A stretch of 43,405 nucleotides of DNA, taken from NCBI GenBank assembly GCA_009912175.1, contig WNDQ01000034.1, positions 1 through 43,405 on the forward strand, given 5' to 3'. Position 1 is the stretch's first letter, and the number at the start of each line of letters is the position of its first letter. The DNA is from Paracidovorax wautersii (lineage in GTDB: Bacteria > Pseudomonadota > Gammaproteobacteria > Burkholderiales > Burkholderiaceae_C). The notes beneath the pieces are model-generated. The model saw nothing but the letters and a program-made list of their open reading frames with translations, had not been told where the DNA came from and ran no database searches. This document shows, piece after piece, positions 1 to 7,826 of this stretch. A program made the position numbers and the translations under genes.

Positions 1-1
1 G

Positions 2-262
2 CGCGAGCACCGCGCCCTGTTGGAGCAATACGCTTTGATCGCCAGCATGAGTGCCAGAGGCAACTGCTACGACAACGCAGCAATGGAGAGTTGGAACCAC
101 AGTCTGAAGGTCGAGGCCATCCATGGTGAACACCTCGCCACACGGGAGCAGGCCAAGGCTCATGTGTTTGACTACATTGAGGTTGACTACAATCGGATCC
201 GGCTGCACTCGACCCTGGGCTACCTCAGCCCAGAGCAGTACGAGCTGGCCAATGTCGCTTAG
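2..262 (+). CDS. IS3-family transposase OrfB, C-terminal part (5' end outside the window)
   Basis: This is the last 86 codons of the DDE integrase-type transposase that cuts and joins IS3-family ends. The frame is open to the left edge of the window. It contains the highly typical stretch ARGNCYDNAAMESW, in which the glutamate is the third acidic residue of the DDE catalytic triad, followed by the usual IEVDYNRIRLHSTLGYLSP motif near the C-terminus of this family. The two aspartates of the triad lie upstream of the window. The stop codon (260-262) is only 3 bases from the terminal repeat, normal for compact IS3 elements. Whether the element is still active cannot be judged from the visible part. 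Confidence 0.9.
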   Translation, partial: REHRALLEQYALIASMSARGNCYDNAAMESWNHSLKVEAIHGEHLATREQAKAHVFDYIEVDYNRIRLHSTLGYLSPEQYELANVA

Positions 263-265
263 ATA

Positions 266-292
266 GGTGTCCGTAAATCAGGGGCAAGATCA
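266..292. repeat. Terminal inverted repeat (right) of the IS3-family element
   Basis: This stretch reads outward to AAGATCA; its complement starts with TGATCTTGCCCC, matching the usual form of IS3-family termini. The partner repeat is outside the window, so the pairing cannot be confirmed. It ends at the point where the interrupted short-chain dehydrogenase reading frame begins. Confidence 0.65.
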
Positions 293-351
293 GCCTGCAC
301 CAAGGCCAGGCCGAGCCCGCGCGAAGCTCCCATCACCAATGTCAGCGCCAT
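293..351 (-). pseudogene. 5' remnant of a short-chain dehydrogenase/reductase gene cut by the IS
   Basis: On the minus strand an ATG at 351-349 opens a frame reading MALTLVMGASRGLGLALVQ, which is the first beta strand plus the glycine-rich nucleotide-binding loop (GASRGLG) of the SDR family. The frame is lost where the insertion sequence starts at 292. An AAGGA ribosome-binding sequence lies about 8 bases before the ATG. The gene starts 63 bases after the stop of the PPOX gene on the same strand, so it was probably the next gene of the isovaleryl-CoA dehydrogenase operon. The NAD(P)-dependent substrate is unknown because only about 20 residues remain. The continuation should lie on the far side of the element. 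Confidence 0.7.
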
Positions 352-414
352 CGCGTCATCCTTGTCTTGATTGAGCAGCCGGGCGCGCCCGGCCATGCAC
401 GGCCAGGGCGGCGA

Positions 415-1044
415 TCAGCCGGCCGCCTGGCGCTCGGCGTCGAGCTGCTGGCGGTAGCGCGCCAGCATGTCGGCCTGCGACTCCGGCTCGGCCTGCAGGC
501 CGATCTGGTCGTGGATCATCTGGTTCATGGTCGGCAGCGTCTCGCGCGCCGGCCAGGCGGCCGGCTGCCACAGGCGCGAACGCATGAAGGCCTTGGCGCA
601 GTGCAGGAAACATTCGTGCACGGCCACCTCGACCACCAGCTTGGGGCGCTGGCGCTCGTGCAAAAAACGTTCGGTGAAGTCGGCTTCTTCGCGCAGACGC
701 GCCGTGCCGTTGACGCGCAAGGTCTCGTCCACGTTGGGGATGAGGAAGATGAGCGACAGGCGCGAGTCGCGCAGCAGGTTCTCCAGCGTGTCCAGGCGGT
801 TGTTGCCGCCCGAATCGGGCAGCAGCAGCGTGCGCTCGTCGGCCACCTTGACGAAGCCGGGCTCGCCGCCACGCGGCGAGACGTCGAGCAGGCTACCCGC
901 CCCGCCCGCGCTGGCCACCAGGCAGAAGGGCGAGAGCTCGACGAAGCGCCGCGCGTGGCGGTCCAGGCCGGGAATCTGTTTGCGCAGGGCGCGTTCACCG
1001 GGCTGGGCGTAGAGCGTGCGGAGCTGGTCGAGTGTGGTGATCAT
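415..1044 (-). CDS. Pyridoxamine 5'-phosphate oxidase-family (PPOX) FMN-binding protein
   Basis: The 209-residue product looks like a split-barrel flavoprotein of the PPOX superfamily. Supporting stretches are FCLVASAGGAGSLLDVSPRG (about residues 45-65), DERTLLLPDSGGNNRLDTLE, and SLIFLIPNVDETLRVNGTAR, the order seen in FMN-dependent proteins that act as general flavin reductases or oxidoreductases. No substrate can be assigned. The start ATG at 1044 is chosen because the protein then begins at the normal N-terminal helix; the open frame to 1167 would overlap the thiolase gene. It lies 10 bases after the thiolase stop codon and is probably co-transcribed with the isovaleryl-CoA dehydrogenase operon. 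A role in that pathway is not known, and could be incidental. Confidence 0.8.
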   Translation of the reverse strand: MITTLDQLRTLYAQPGERALRKQIPGLDRHARRFVELSPFCLVASAGGAGSLLDVSPRGGEPGFVKVADERTLLLPDSGGNNRLDTLENLLRDSRLSLIFLIPNVDETLRVNGTARLREEADFTERFLHERQRPKLVVEVAVHECFLHCAKAFMRSRLWQPAAWPARETLPTMNQMIHDQIGLQAEPESQADMLARYRQQLDAERQAAG

Positions 1045-1054
1045 GAGGGCCGTG

Positions 1055-2223
1055 TCAAAGCATTTCAAACGCCATGGCGACGGCCTCGCCACCGCCGATG
1101 CACAGTGTAGCGACGCCGCGCCGCCCGCCCCGCGCCTGCAAGGCGTGCAGCAGCGTGACGATGACACGCGCGCCGCTGGCGCCGATCGGGTGGCCCAGCG
1201 CGCAGGCGCCGCCGTTGACGTTGACCTTGTCGTGCGACACGTCGAGCTCGTGCATCAGGGCCATGGGCACGACGGCGAAGGCCTCGTTGACTTCCCACAG
1301 GTCGACGTCGGCGACCGACCAGCCGGCCTTGTCCAGCACCCGGCGTGCGGCCGTGACCGGCGCGGTGGTGAACCACTCGGGCGCCTGGGCGTGGGGGGCG
1401 TGCGCGCCGTGGCCGCGCGCATGAGCACCAGCGCGGCGGCGCCGTCGTTGATGGACGAGCTGGACGCGGCGGTGATGGTGCCGTCCTTCTTGAAGGCGGG
1501 CTTGAGCTGGGCGATCTTGTCCAGGCGCGCCTTGGCCGGTCCCTCGTCACGCTCGACGACGACCTCGCCCGCGCGCGTCTTGACCGTCACCGGCGCGATC
1601 TCGGCGCGGAAGGCGCCGGACTCGGTCGCCGCCTGCGCACGCTGCACGCTGGCAATCGCAAAGGCGTCCTGCTGCGCGCGCGTGAAGCTGTAATGGGCCG
1701 CGCAATCTTCGCCAAAGGTGCCCATGGCGCGGCCGGGCTCGTAGGCATCTTCCGGGCCGTCGAGCATCATGTGGTCGTAGACCTTGTCGTGGCCCATGCG
1801 GTAGCCGTTGCGGCCTTTGTTGAGCAGGTAGGGGGCGTTGGTCATGCTCTCCATGCCGCCGGCCACGATCACGTCGTGGCTGCCCACGGCCAGCAGGTCG
1901 TGGGCCAGCATCGCCGCCTTCATGCCCGAGCCGCACATCTTGGAGAGCGTGACCGCGCCCGTGCCTTTCGGCAGCCCGCCCTTGAAGCCGGCCTGGCGCG
2001 CGGGCGCCTGGCCCTGCCCCGCCATCAGGCAGTTGCCCATGAACAGCTCACCCACGGCCTCGGGCGCGATGCCCGCGCGCTCGACGGCGGCGCGGATGGC
2101 GACGCCGCCCAGGTCATGCGCGGACAGGCTGGCGAAGTCGCCATTGAACGCGCCCATGGGCGTGCGCGCGGCGCCGGTGATGACGATGTCGGTGTCCGAA
2201 AACGAAGCGGGTGAGGCAGTCAT
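1055..2223 (-). pseudogene. Acetyl-CoA acetyltransferase (thiolase), frameshifted
   Basis: Thiolase joins two acetyl-CoA or cleaves acetoacetyl-CoA, the last step of leucine breakdown. Residues 1-270 (from ATG 2223, good AGGAGA ribosome-binding site) carry the nucleophilic cysteine in KMCGSGMKAAM (Cys97) and AGGMESMTNAPYLL. The frame is then lost near 1395-1405. In another minus-strand frame the C-terminus continues with WEVNEAFAVVPMAL, the GHPIGASGARV histidine motif and the CIGGGEAVA second cysteine, ending at 1055. Against usual thiolases the segment between LVLMRAATA and HAQAPEWF is about 12 residues too short, so the lesion is probably a deletion of some 37 bases rather than a single-base slip. 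All catalytic motifs survive outside the lesion. It may be a true pseudogene or an assembly error. Confidence 0.85.
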
Positions 2224-2277
2224 GGTGAGTCTCCTGATGAAATGAACATGGGACTGTGCTGGCCCTCACCCGGCGGA

Positions 2278-2958
2278 TCAGGCCACCTGGATGTACTTGG
2301 CCTTGACCAGCGCCAGCGCCTCGGCGTGGCGGGTCTTGAGTTGCTCGGGGTTGGCCACCGTCAGCTTGAGGTCCTGCAGCAGGCCGTCGTGCACGCCGAA
2401 CACCCAGCCGTGGATGGTGACGTCCTGGCCGTGGCGCCAGGCGTCCTCGATCACGGTGCTGGTGCAGACGTTGCCGACCTGCTCGATCACGTTGAGCTCG
2501 CACAGCGCGGCGGCCTGGCGGTCCTCGGGCACGTTGGCCAGCCAGCCGGCGTGGCGGTCACGCACGGCCTGGACGTGGCGCAGCCAGTTGTCGGCCAGGC
2601 CGACGCGCGCGCCTTCCATGGCCGCCTGCACGCCCGAGCAGCCGTAGTGGCCGACCACCATGATGTGTTTGACCTTGAGCCGCTCGACCGCGAACTGGAT
2701 GGTCGACAGCGCATTGAGGTCCGACGGCACCACGATGTTGGCCACGTTGCGGTGCACGAACACCTCGCCCGGGTCCAGGCCGGTCAGCAGGTTGGCCGGC
2801 ACGCGGCTGTCGGAGCAGCCAATCCACATGTAGCGCGGGGTCTGCTGCTTGACCAGACGGGTGAAGAAGCCCGGACGGTCGTGTTCGACCTGCGCGGCCC
2901 AGTCGCGGTTGTGTTGGAACAAGCTGTCCAGGGTGTCGATAGGTTTTGGAGTCGTCAT
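2278..2958 (-). CDS. can: Beta-class carbonic anhydrase
   Basis: This zinc enzyme interconverts carbon dioxide and bicarbonate in the cytoplasm. The 226-residue product has the complete beta-class signature: Cys48 with Asp50 and Arg52 in GCSDSRVPA, then His104 and Cys107 in VVGHYGCSGV. Length and the remainder of the fold, including HGWVFGVHDGLL, match the family. The ATG at 2958 is preferred to an earlier in-frame start because it precedes the usual short N-terminal helix. It sits between isovaleryl-CoA dehydrogenase (46-base gap) and the thiolase (54-base gap) on the same strand. Bicarbonate supply for the biotin-dependent methylcrotonyl-CoA carboxylase of leucine breakdown is the likely reason for this position (inference). 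Confidence 0.95.
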   Translation of the reverse strand: MTTPKPIDTLDSLFQHNRDWAAQVEHDRPGFFTRLVKQQTPRYMWIGCSDSRVPANLLTGLDPGEVFVHRNVANIVVPSDLNALSTIQFAVERLKVKHIMVVGHYGCSGVQAAMEGARVGLADNWLRHVQAVRDRHAGWLANVPEDRQAAALCELNVIEQVGNVCTSTVIEDAWRHGQDVTIHGWVFGVHDGLLQDLKLTVANPEQLKTRHAEALALVKAKYIQVA

Positions 2959-3004
2959 GGGGCGTAATGGTAGCGACTGAAGGTAACGGCCCAGCCCCCG
3001 CGCT

Positions 3005-4183
3005 TCAGGCCGTCTCGGCAAACAACTCGCGCCCGATCAGCATGCGACGGATCTCGGAGGTGCCCGCGCCGATCTCGTAAAGCTTGGCATCGCGCCACAG
3101 CCGGCCCAACGGGTAGTCGTTGATGTAGCCGTTGCCGCCGAAAATCTGGATGCCCTCGCCGGCCATCCAGGTCGCTTTCTCGGCGCACCACAGGATGACG
3201 CTGGCGCAGTCCTTGCGGATCTGGCGCACATGGCCGCTGCCCAGGCTGTCGAGGTTTTTGCCCACGGTGTAGGCAAAGGCGCGTGCGGCCTGCAGCACGG
3301 TGTACATGTCGGCCACCTTGCCCTGGATGAGCTGGAACTCGCCGATGCTCTGGCCGAACTGCCGGCGCTCGTGGATGTAGGGCACCACGTTGTCCATGAC
3401 GGACTGCATGATGCCGATGGGCCCCGCCGCCAGCACGGCGCGTTCGTAGTCCAGCCCGCTCATGAGCACCTTGGCGCCGCCGCCGACCTCGCCCAGCACG
3501 TTCTCGGCCGGCACTTCGACGTTCTGGAACACCAGCTCGCCCGTGTGGCTGCCGCGCATGCCCAGCTTGTCGAGCTTCTGCGCGATCGAAAAGCCCTTCA
3601 TGCCTTTTTCGATCAGAAAGGCCGTCATGCCCTTGGCGCCCCGCGCGGGATCGGTCTTGGCGTAGACCACCAGCGTGTCGGCGTCGGGGCCGTTGGTGAT
3701 CCACATCTTGGTGCCGTTGAGCAGGTAGTGGCCGCCCTGGTCCTCGGCGCGCAGCTTCATGCTGACCACGTCCGAGCCGGCACCGGGCTCGCTCATGGCC
3801 AGCGCGCCCACGTGCTCGCCGCTGATGAGCCGCGGCAGGTATTTCTGCTTTTGCGCCTCGGTCCCGTTGCGTTTGATCTGGTTGACGCACAGGTTGCTGT
3901 GCGCGCCGTAGGACAGGCCCACGCTGGCGCTGGCGCGGCTGATCTCTTCCATCGCCACCATGTGCGCGACATAGCCCATGTCGGCGCCGCCGTAGGCCTC
4001 GGACACGGTGATGCCGAGCACGCCCAGCTCGCCCATCTTGCGCCACAGGTCCATGGGGAACTGGTCGCTGCGGTCGATCTCGGCGGCGCGCGGCGCGATC
4101 TCGGCCTGCGCAAAGTCGCGCACGGCCTCGCGCAGGGCGTTGATGTCGTCACCCAATTGGAAGTCGAGTCCGGGCAGATTCAT
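3005..4183 (-). CDS. ivd: Isovaleryl-CoA dehydrogenase
   Basis: This FAD acyl-CoA dehydrogenase oxidises isovaleryl-CoA to 3-methylcrotonyl-CoA, the first committed step of leucine catabolism (also called liuA). The 392-residue protein shows the family blocks in order: [18 protein letters not shown] (about 129-146), [17 protein letters not shown], and [19 protein letters not shown] with [17 protein letters not shown] at the C-terminus. The putative catalytic base is Glu247 in [10 protein letters not shown], the helix-G position typical of isovaleryl-CoA dehydrogenases rather than the C-terminal glutamate of short-chain enzymes. The start has a GGAGACAA ribosome-binding sequence. It heads a leftward operon with carbonic anhydrase, thiolase, PPOX protein and the broken SDR. 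A palindromic operator lies 72 bases upstream. Confidence 0.95.
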   Translation of the reverse strand: MNLPGLDFQLGDDINALREAVRDFAQAEIAPRAAEIDRSDQFPMDLWRKMGELGVLGITVSEAYGGADMGYVAHMVAMEEISRASASVGLSYGAHSNLCVNQIKRNGTEAQKQKYLPRLISGEHVGALAMSEPGAGSDVVSMKLRAEDQGGHYLLNGTKMWITNGPDADTLVVYAKTDPARGAKGMTAFLIEKGMKGFSIAQKLDKLGMRGSHTGELVFQNVEVPAENVLGEVGGGAKVLMSGLDYERAVLAAGPIGIMQSVMDNVVPYIHERRQFGQSIGEFQLIQGKVADMYTVLQAARAFAYTVGKNLDSLGSGHVRQIRKDCASVILWCAEKATWMAGEGIQIFGGNGYINDYPLGRLWRDAKLYEIGAGTSEIRRMLIGRELFAETA

Positions 4184-4248
4184 GGTGTTTGTCTCCTCAC
4201 AGGCCGGTCCGCACAGGCGGGGGCGAACGCATCGGCCGGTTGCGATCC

Positions 4249-4276
4249 ATTGTATTGACGTTTACGTCAACGTCAA
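4249..4276 (-). promoter_or_regulatory. Promoter of ivd with an embedded 22-bp palindrome, probable LiuR (MerR) operator
   Basis: At 4255-4276 lies a near-perfect palindrome with arms TTGACGTT and AACGTCAA around a 6-base centre (20 of 22 positions symmetric). Read leftward toward ivd, TTGACG (4276-4271) is followed after 16 bases by TACAAT (4254-4249), a near-consensus sigma-70 promoter, leaving a leader of about 65 bases before the ivd start. The operator therefore lies across the -35 box and spacer, where MerR-family regulators act. A near-copy of the palindrome is found at 6665-6686 beside the MerR gene. Assignment to that regulator is inference. Confidence 0.7.
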
Positions 4277-4341
4277 TCAGGCATTCCAGAAGCCCAGGGG
4301 AAACGGCATCCGGTTTTGTGCGGATGGCCGCCCTCAATTAC

Positions 4342-4370
4342 TTATGAAGAATAACGACTCCGATTCATAA
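4342..4370. promoter_or_regulatory. Inverted repeat just upstream of the tannase-family gene
   Basis: TTATGAA (4342-4348) and TTCATAA (4364-4370) form 7-base arms separated by 15 bases in an unusually AT-rich patch. The repeat ends only 4 bases before the AAGGAA ribosome-binding sequence of the gene starting at 4385. It could be an operator or an mRNA hairpin near the start. No regulator can be named. Confidence 0.3.
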
Positions 4371-4384
4371 CAAAAGGAAATGCC

Positions 4385-6139
4385 GTGTCCCGTTCATCCG
4401 TTCTGCGCCGGGCCGTCGTGCCGGGCACCTTGATCCTGGCCGCGCTCGTGGCGGCCCTGCCGGCCTGCGGCGGCGACAGCGACGCCGACACCAGCGCCAA
4501 CACCGGCGGCACCGACACCGCGCTGCCGCGGCTGGCCGCCGCCGTGGGTGCGCCGCTGCAAGGCACGTGCGAAGCCCTGGCAGGCTTCCAGTTCGGCCAG
4601 ACCACCATCGCCACGGCCACGACGGCGGCGGCCGGCACACTCACGGTGGCCGGCCAGCCCGTGCGTGCGCACTGCGTGGTCACCGGCGCCATGAACCCGC
4701 GTGTCAGCGCGGTCGACGGCCAGACTTACGCCATCGGCTTCGAGATGCGCCTGCCGCTGGACTGGAACGGGCGTTTCCTCTACCAGGGCAACGGCGGCAC
4801 CGACGGCAACGTGGCGCAGGCCGTGGGCAGCGTGGGCAGCGGCGGGCCGCTCACCCACGCGCTGCAGCAGGGGTTTGCCGTGATCTCGTCGGACGCCGGC
4901 CACAGCGCCGCGCAGAACCCGCTGTTCGGCCTGGACCCGCAGGCCCGCATCGACTATGGCTACGGCGCCGTCGTCGCGCTCACGCCCATGGCCAAGGCGC
5001 TGGTCAAGCAGGCCTACGGCAAGGGCCCGGACCGCTCGTACGCGGGCGGCACCTCCAACGGCGGGCGCCACGCCATGGTGGCCGGCACGCGCCTGCCCAC
5101 CGACTACGACGGCATCCTGGCCAGCACGCCCGGTTTCCACCTGCCGCGCGCGGCCGCCGCGCAGCTCTACACCGCCCAGCAACTGCGCCGCGCCGCCACT
5201 GACGAGAACGACCTGAGCACCGCCTTCACCGTCCCGGAGCGCCAGCTGGTGGCCCGGGCCATCCTGTCCAAGTGCGACACGCTCGACGGCGTGGCCGACG
5301 GCCTGGTGCAGGACGTGGAAGCCTGCCGCACGGCCTTCGACATCCGGCGCGACGTGCCCGTGTGCAGCGGCGCGCGCGACGGCACCTGCCTGAGCGCCAC
5401 CCAAGTCGACGCGCTGGCCAATCTCTACCGCGGTCCGGTCAACAGCCGGGGCGAGGCGCTGTACGCCACCCAACCCTTTGATCCGGGCCTGGTCGGCAGC
5501 AACTGGGCGAGCTGGAAGTTCGTGTCATCCGTGGGCGGCGAACGCGACCCGGTGGCCGTGGGCATCATCTTCCAGGTGCCGCCCGACGCCACGGTCAAGG
5601 ACCGCTCGCGCCAGTTCACCTTCGACTACAACTTCGACACCGACTACCCCAAGCTGTCGGCCACCAACGCCACCTACACCGAAAGCGCCCTGTCCTTCAT
5701 GCTGCCGCCCAACGAGCTGCAGCTCGACGCCCTGCGCGACCGCGGCGCCAAGATGCTGGTGGTGCAGGGCACGGCCGACGGCGTGTTCTCGGCCGATGAC
5801 ACCCAGGCCTGGTACGACCGGCTGCTGGCCCGCTACCAAGGCCAGACGCAGGAATTCGTGCGCTTTTTCCGTGTGCCCGGCATGAACCACAGCCGCGGCG
5901 GCATCGCCACCGACCAGTTCGATGCGCTGGAATCGCTGGTGCGCTGGGTGGAATACGGCGAGGCACCGGACCGCATCGTCGCCAGCGCGCGCGGCGCCGG
6001 CAACGCGGGCGGCGCCAACGCCGAACTGCCCGCCGACTGGTCGGCCAACCGCACACGGCCGCTGTGCCCCTACCCGCAGATCGCGCGCTACAGCGGCAGC
6101 GGCGACAGCGAGAAGGCCGAGAACTTCACCTGCCGCTGA
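4385..6139 (+). CDS. Tannase/feruloyl esterase-family lipoprotein
   Basis: The product is an alpha/beta-hydrolase-fold esterase of the tannase family, members of which cleave ester bonds of aromatic acids or hydroxyalkanoate oligomers. It has 584 residues. The N-terminus is a lipoprotein signal with lipobox LPAC (Cys28), followed by an acidic, threonine-rich linker, so it should be anchored to a membrane facing the periplasm or outside. The nucleophile is Ser224 in GGTSNGGRHA; Asp465 (GTADGV) and His502 (GMNHSRGG) are probable triad partners. Fungal and many bacterial members have Cys next to this Ser and His (CS-D-HC disulfide); both are missing here. Start is GTG 4385 behind AAGGAA. It stands alone, divergent from ivd and convergent with the MerR gene. 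The substrate is not predictable. Confidence 0.85.
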   Translation: MSRSSVLRRAVVPGTLILAALVAALPACGGDSDADTSANTGGTDTALPRLAAAVGAPLQGTCEALAGFQFGQTTIATATTAAAGTLTVAGQPVRAHCVVTGAMNPRVSAVDGQTYAIGFEMRLPLDWNGRFLYQGNGGTDGNVAQAVGSVGSGGPLTHALQQGFAVISSDAGHSAAQNPLFGLDPQARIDYGYGAVVALTPMAKALVKQAYGKGPDRSYAGGTSNGGRHAMVAGTRLPTDYDGILASTPGFHLPRAAAAQLYTAQQLRRAATDENDLSTAFTVPERQLVARAILSKCDTLDGVADGLVQDVEACRTAFDIRRDVPVCSGARDGTCLSATQVDALANLYRGPVNSRGEALYATQPFDPGLVGSNWASWKFVSSVGGERDPVAVGIIFQVPPDATVKDRSRQFTFDYNFDTDYPKLSATNATYTESALSFMLPPNELQLDALRDRGAKMLVVQGTADGVFSADDTQAWYDRLLARYQGQTQEFVRFFRVPGMNHSRGGIATDQFDALESLVRWVEYGEAPDRIVASARGAGNAGGANAELPADWSANRTRPLCPYPQIARYSGSGDSEKAENFTCR

Positions 6140-6154
6140 TCCGCGGCGCGCGGT

Positions 6155-6565
6155 TCAGGCCGTGCCGGTGCGCGCCTCGGCCCGCGCCAGGGCGGCACGC
6201 GCGTCGTCCTCCTGCGCGCGCACCTCGCCGATGGTCGCCTGCAGCTCGCCCAGTTGCAGCTCCAGCTTGCTGCGATGGTGCGACAGCACGTCGATGAACT
6301 TGCGCAGCTGCGGCACGGTGTCGCGCGGGCTGTCGTACATGTCGAGGATTTCCTTGGCCTCGGTCAGGCTCAGGCCCAGGCGCTTGGCGCGCAACGTCAG
6401 GCGCAGGCGCGCGCGGTCCATGCCCGAGTAAACACGGCTGCGCCCGCCCGAGCCCTCGCGCTCAGGCGTCAGCAGGCCCATGTCCTCGTAGAAACGGATG
6501 GCGCGCGTGGTCAGGTCGAACTCGCGCGCCAGTTCGCTGATCGTGTAGGTTGGATTCGTGGCCAC
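6155..6565 (-). CDS. liuR: MerR-family transcriptional regulator, LiuR-like
   Basis: The 136-residue protein has the MerR winged helix-turn-helix at its N-terminus (YTISELAREFDLTTRAIRFY, then GLLTPEREGSGGRSRVYSG) and a long coiled-coil dimerisation helix at the C-terminus (LSHHRSKLELQLGELQATIG). It lacks the cysteines of metal-sensing MerR proteins, as expected for the LiuR type that senses branched-chain acyl-CoA breakdown. The start is GTG 6565, which has a strong GAGGAG ribosome-binding site; the longer frame to 6616 does not. Proximity to isovaleryl-CoA dehydrogenase and the shared palindromes at 4255 and 6665 support the LiuR call, although the tannase gene separates regulator and operon. 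The name rests on context and family, not on an alignment. Confidence 0.75.
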   Translation of the reverse strand: MATNPTYTISELAREFDLTTRAIRFYEDMGLLTPEREGSGGRSRVYSGMDRARLRLTLRAKRLGLSLTEAKEILDMYDSPRDTVPQLRKFIDVLSHHRSKLELQLGELQATIGEVRAQEDDARAALARAEARTGTA

Positions 6566-6664
6566 GGTGCTCCTCTTTCTTGTGCGCGGTGCGCTTCGCC
6601 GTCCCGCCAGTGCCATCGGACGCGACAGCGCGATCGCACCGCCGTGCCTACAATAGGCCGAGAC

Positions 6665-6686
6665 ATGACGTTGACGTAAACGTCAC
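6665..6686. promoter_or_regulatory. Second 22-bp palindrome, probable LiuR operator between liuR and the metallo-hydrolase gene
   Basis: The sequence matches the complement of the palindrome at 4255-4276 at 20 of 22 positions, with core TGACGTTGACGTAAACGTCA. It lies 99 bases upstream of the MerR start and 57 bases upstream of the rightward metallo-hydrolase gene. Rightward, TTGACG at 6671 has a weak -10 candidate after 19 bases. Leftward, TTTACG (6680-6675) is followed by TATTGT (6655-6650) after 19 bases. A long 19-base spacer is typical of MerR-activated promoters, so autoregulation plus control of the hydrolase is likely. Confidence 0.65.
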
Positions 6687-6743
6687 CTTCCCCCGCATTC
6701 TAAAAGTAAGACCGGCCCGCGCAACACCGCCCGGCCCCCTGCC

Positions 6744-7826
6744 ATGAACGACCAAGAAAAAGCCCTGCACTACGTTTTGGCCGACGCCCTGCCCGAACCG
6801 GGCCGCGCCATCACCGTTGCCCCCGGCATCAAGTGGCTGCGCATGGGCCTGCCCTTCGCGCTCGACCACGTCAACCTCTGGCTGGTGCGCGACGAATACC
6901 CCGACGAGCAGGGCCAGCCCGTGCAGGGCTGGACGGTGATCGACTGCTGCATCGACACGCCCACCACACGCGCCCAGTGGCAGACGCTGTTCGTGCGCGA
7001 ACTCGAAGGCCTGCCCATCGTGCGGGTGCTGGTCACGCACATGCACCCGGACCACGTCGGCCTGGCGCACTGGCTGTGCGAGCGCTGGAAGGCCCCGCTG
7101 TTCATGAGCGCAACCGACTACGGCGCGGCCCGCCTGGGCACACTGCAGGCCACCAGCGGCGCGGGCGGCAAGCCGGCCGCCGACTTCTTCGCCAAGCACG
7201 GTCTGACCGACCCCGAGGCCGTGGCTCAGATCACCGCGCGCACCAACTACTACCGCCAGCTCGTGCCCGCCATGCCGCCCGGCTACCACCGCCTGCTCGA
7301 CGGCGCCACGCTGGCGATGGGCCACGGCGCGCAGCGCGACGGCTGGCAGCTCATCAGCGGCTACGGCCACGCGCCCGAACACATCGCGCTCTACAGCGCC
7401 ACGCGCGGCGTGCTGATCGCCGGCGACATGGTGCTGCCGCGCATCTCGACCAACATCAGCGTCTACGACACCGAGCCCGAGGCCGACGCGCTGCGCCTGT
7501 TCCTGGCCTCCATCGACAAATTCCGCGCGCTGCCCGCCGACACGCTGGTGCTGCCCTCGCACGGCAAACCCTTCAAGGGCCTGCACACCCGCATCGACCA
7601 GTTGCACGAGCACCACCGCCTGCGCCTGGCCGACGTGCGCGCGGCCTGCCAGGCGGCACCCCAAAGCGCGGCCGACGTGCTCAAGGTGCTGTTCCACCGC
7701 AAGCTCGACATGCACCAGATCACCTTCGCCATGGGCGAATCCATCGCCCACCTGAACTGGCTGCTGCACCAGGGCCAGGTGCGCCGCACGCTGGACGCCG
7801 ACGGCGTCTACCGCTTCACCGCATGA
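6744..7826 (+). CDS. MBL-fold metallo-hydrolase with C-terminal winged-helix domain
   Basis: The 360-residue protein is a metallo-beta-lactamase-fold hydrolase. The metal-binding signature THMHPDHVG (His99, His101, Asp103, His104) is complete, with further ligands expected at GYGHAPEH, AGDMVLPR (Asp) and LPSHGKPF (His). Residues from about 300 on (ADVLKVLFHRKLDMHQITFA...) resemble the small winged-helix domain attached to the LACTB2/glyoxalase II-like branch. Thioester or related hydrolysis is plausible, and a link to acyl-CoA metabolism is suggested by the shared palindrome with the ivd operon, but the substrate is not known. The stop codon overlaps the start of the Nudix gene (ATGA), so the two are translationally coupled. 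Confidence 0.85.
   Translation: MNDQEKALHYVLADALPEPGRAITVAPGIKWLRMGLPFALDHVNLWLVRDEYPDEQGQPVQGWTVIDCCIDTPTTRAQWQTLFVRELEGLPIVRVLVTHMHPDHVGLAHWLCERWKAPLFMSATDYGAARLGTLQATSGAGGKPAADFFAKHGLTDPEAVAQITARTNYYRQLVPAMPPGYHRLLDGATLAMGHGAQRDGWQLISGYGHAPEHIALYSATRGVLIAGDMVLPRISTNISVYDTEPEADALRLFLASIDKFRALPADTLVLPSHGKPFKGLHTRIDQLHEHHRLRLADVRAACQAAPQSAADVLKVLFHRKLDMHQITFAMGESIAHLNWLLHQGQVRRTLDADGVYRFTA

Larger units (their letters stand above)
1..292 (+). mobile_element. Right end of an IS3-family insertion sequence
   Basis: The left edge of the window lies inside an insertion sequence. It carries the 3' part of an IS3-family transposase gene and ends in a sequence at 266-292 whose complement begins TGATCTTGCCCCTGATTT, which is the look of an IS3-family terminal inverted repeat (TGA start, purine/pyrimidine-rich inner part). 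Immediately outside the end, the opposite strand encodes the N-terminus of a short-chain dehydrogenase, so the element appears to have landed inside that gene. The left end and the target-site duplication are outside the window, so the exact boundary is good to a few bases only. Confidence 0.8.
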
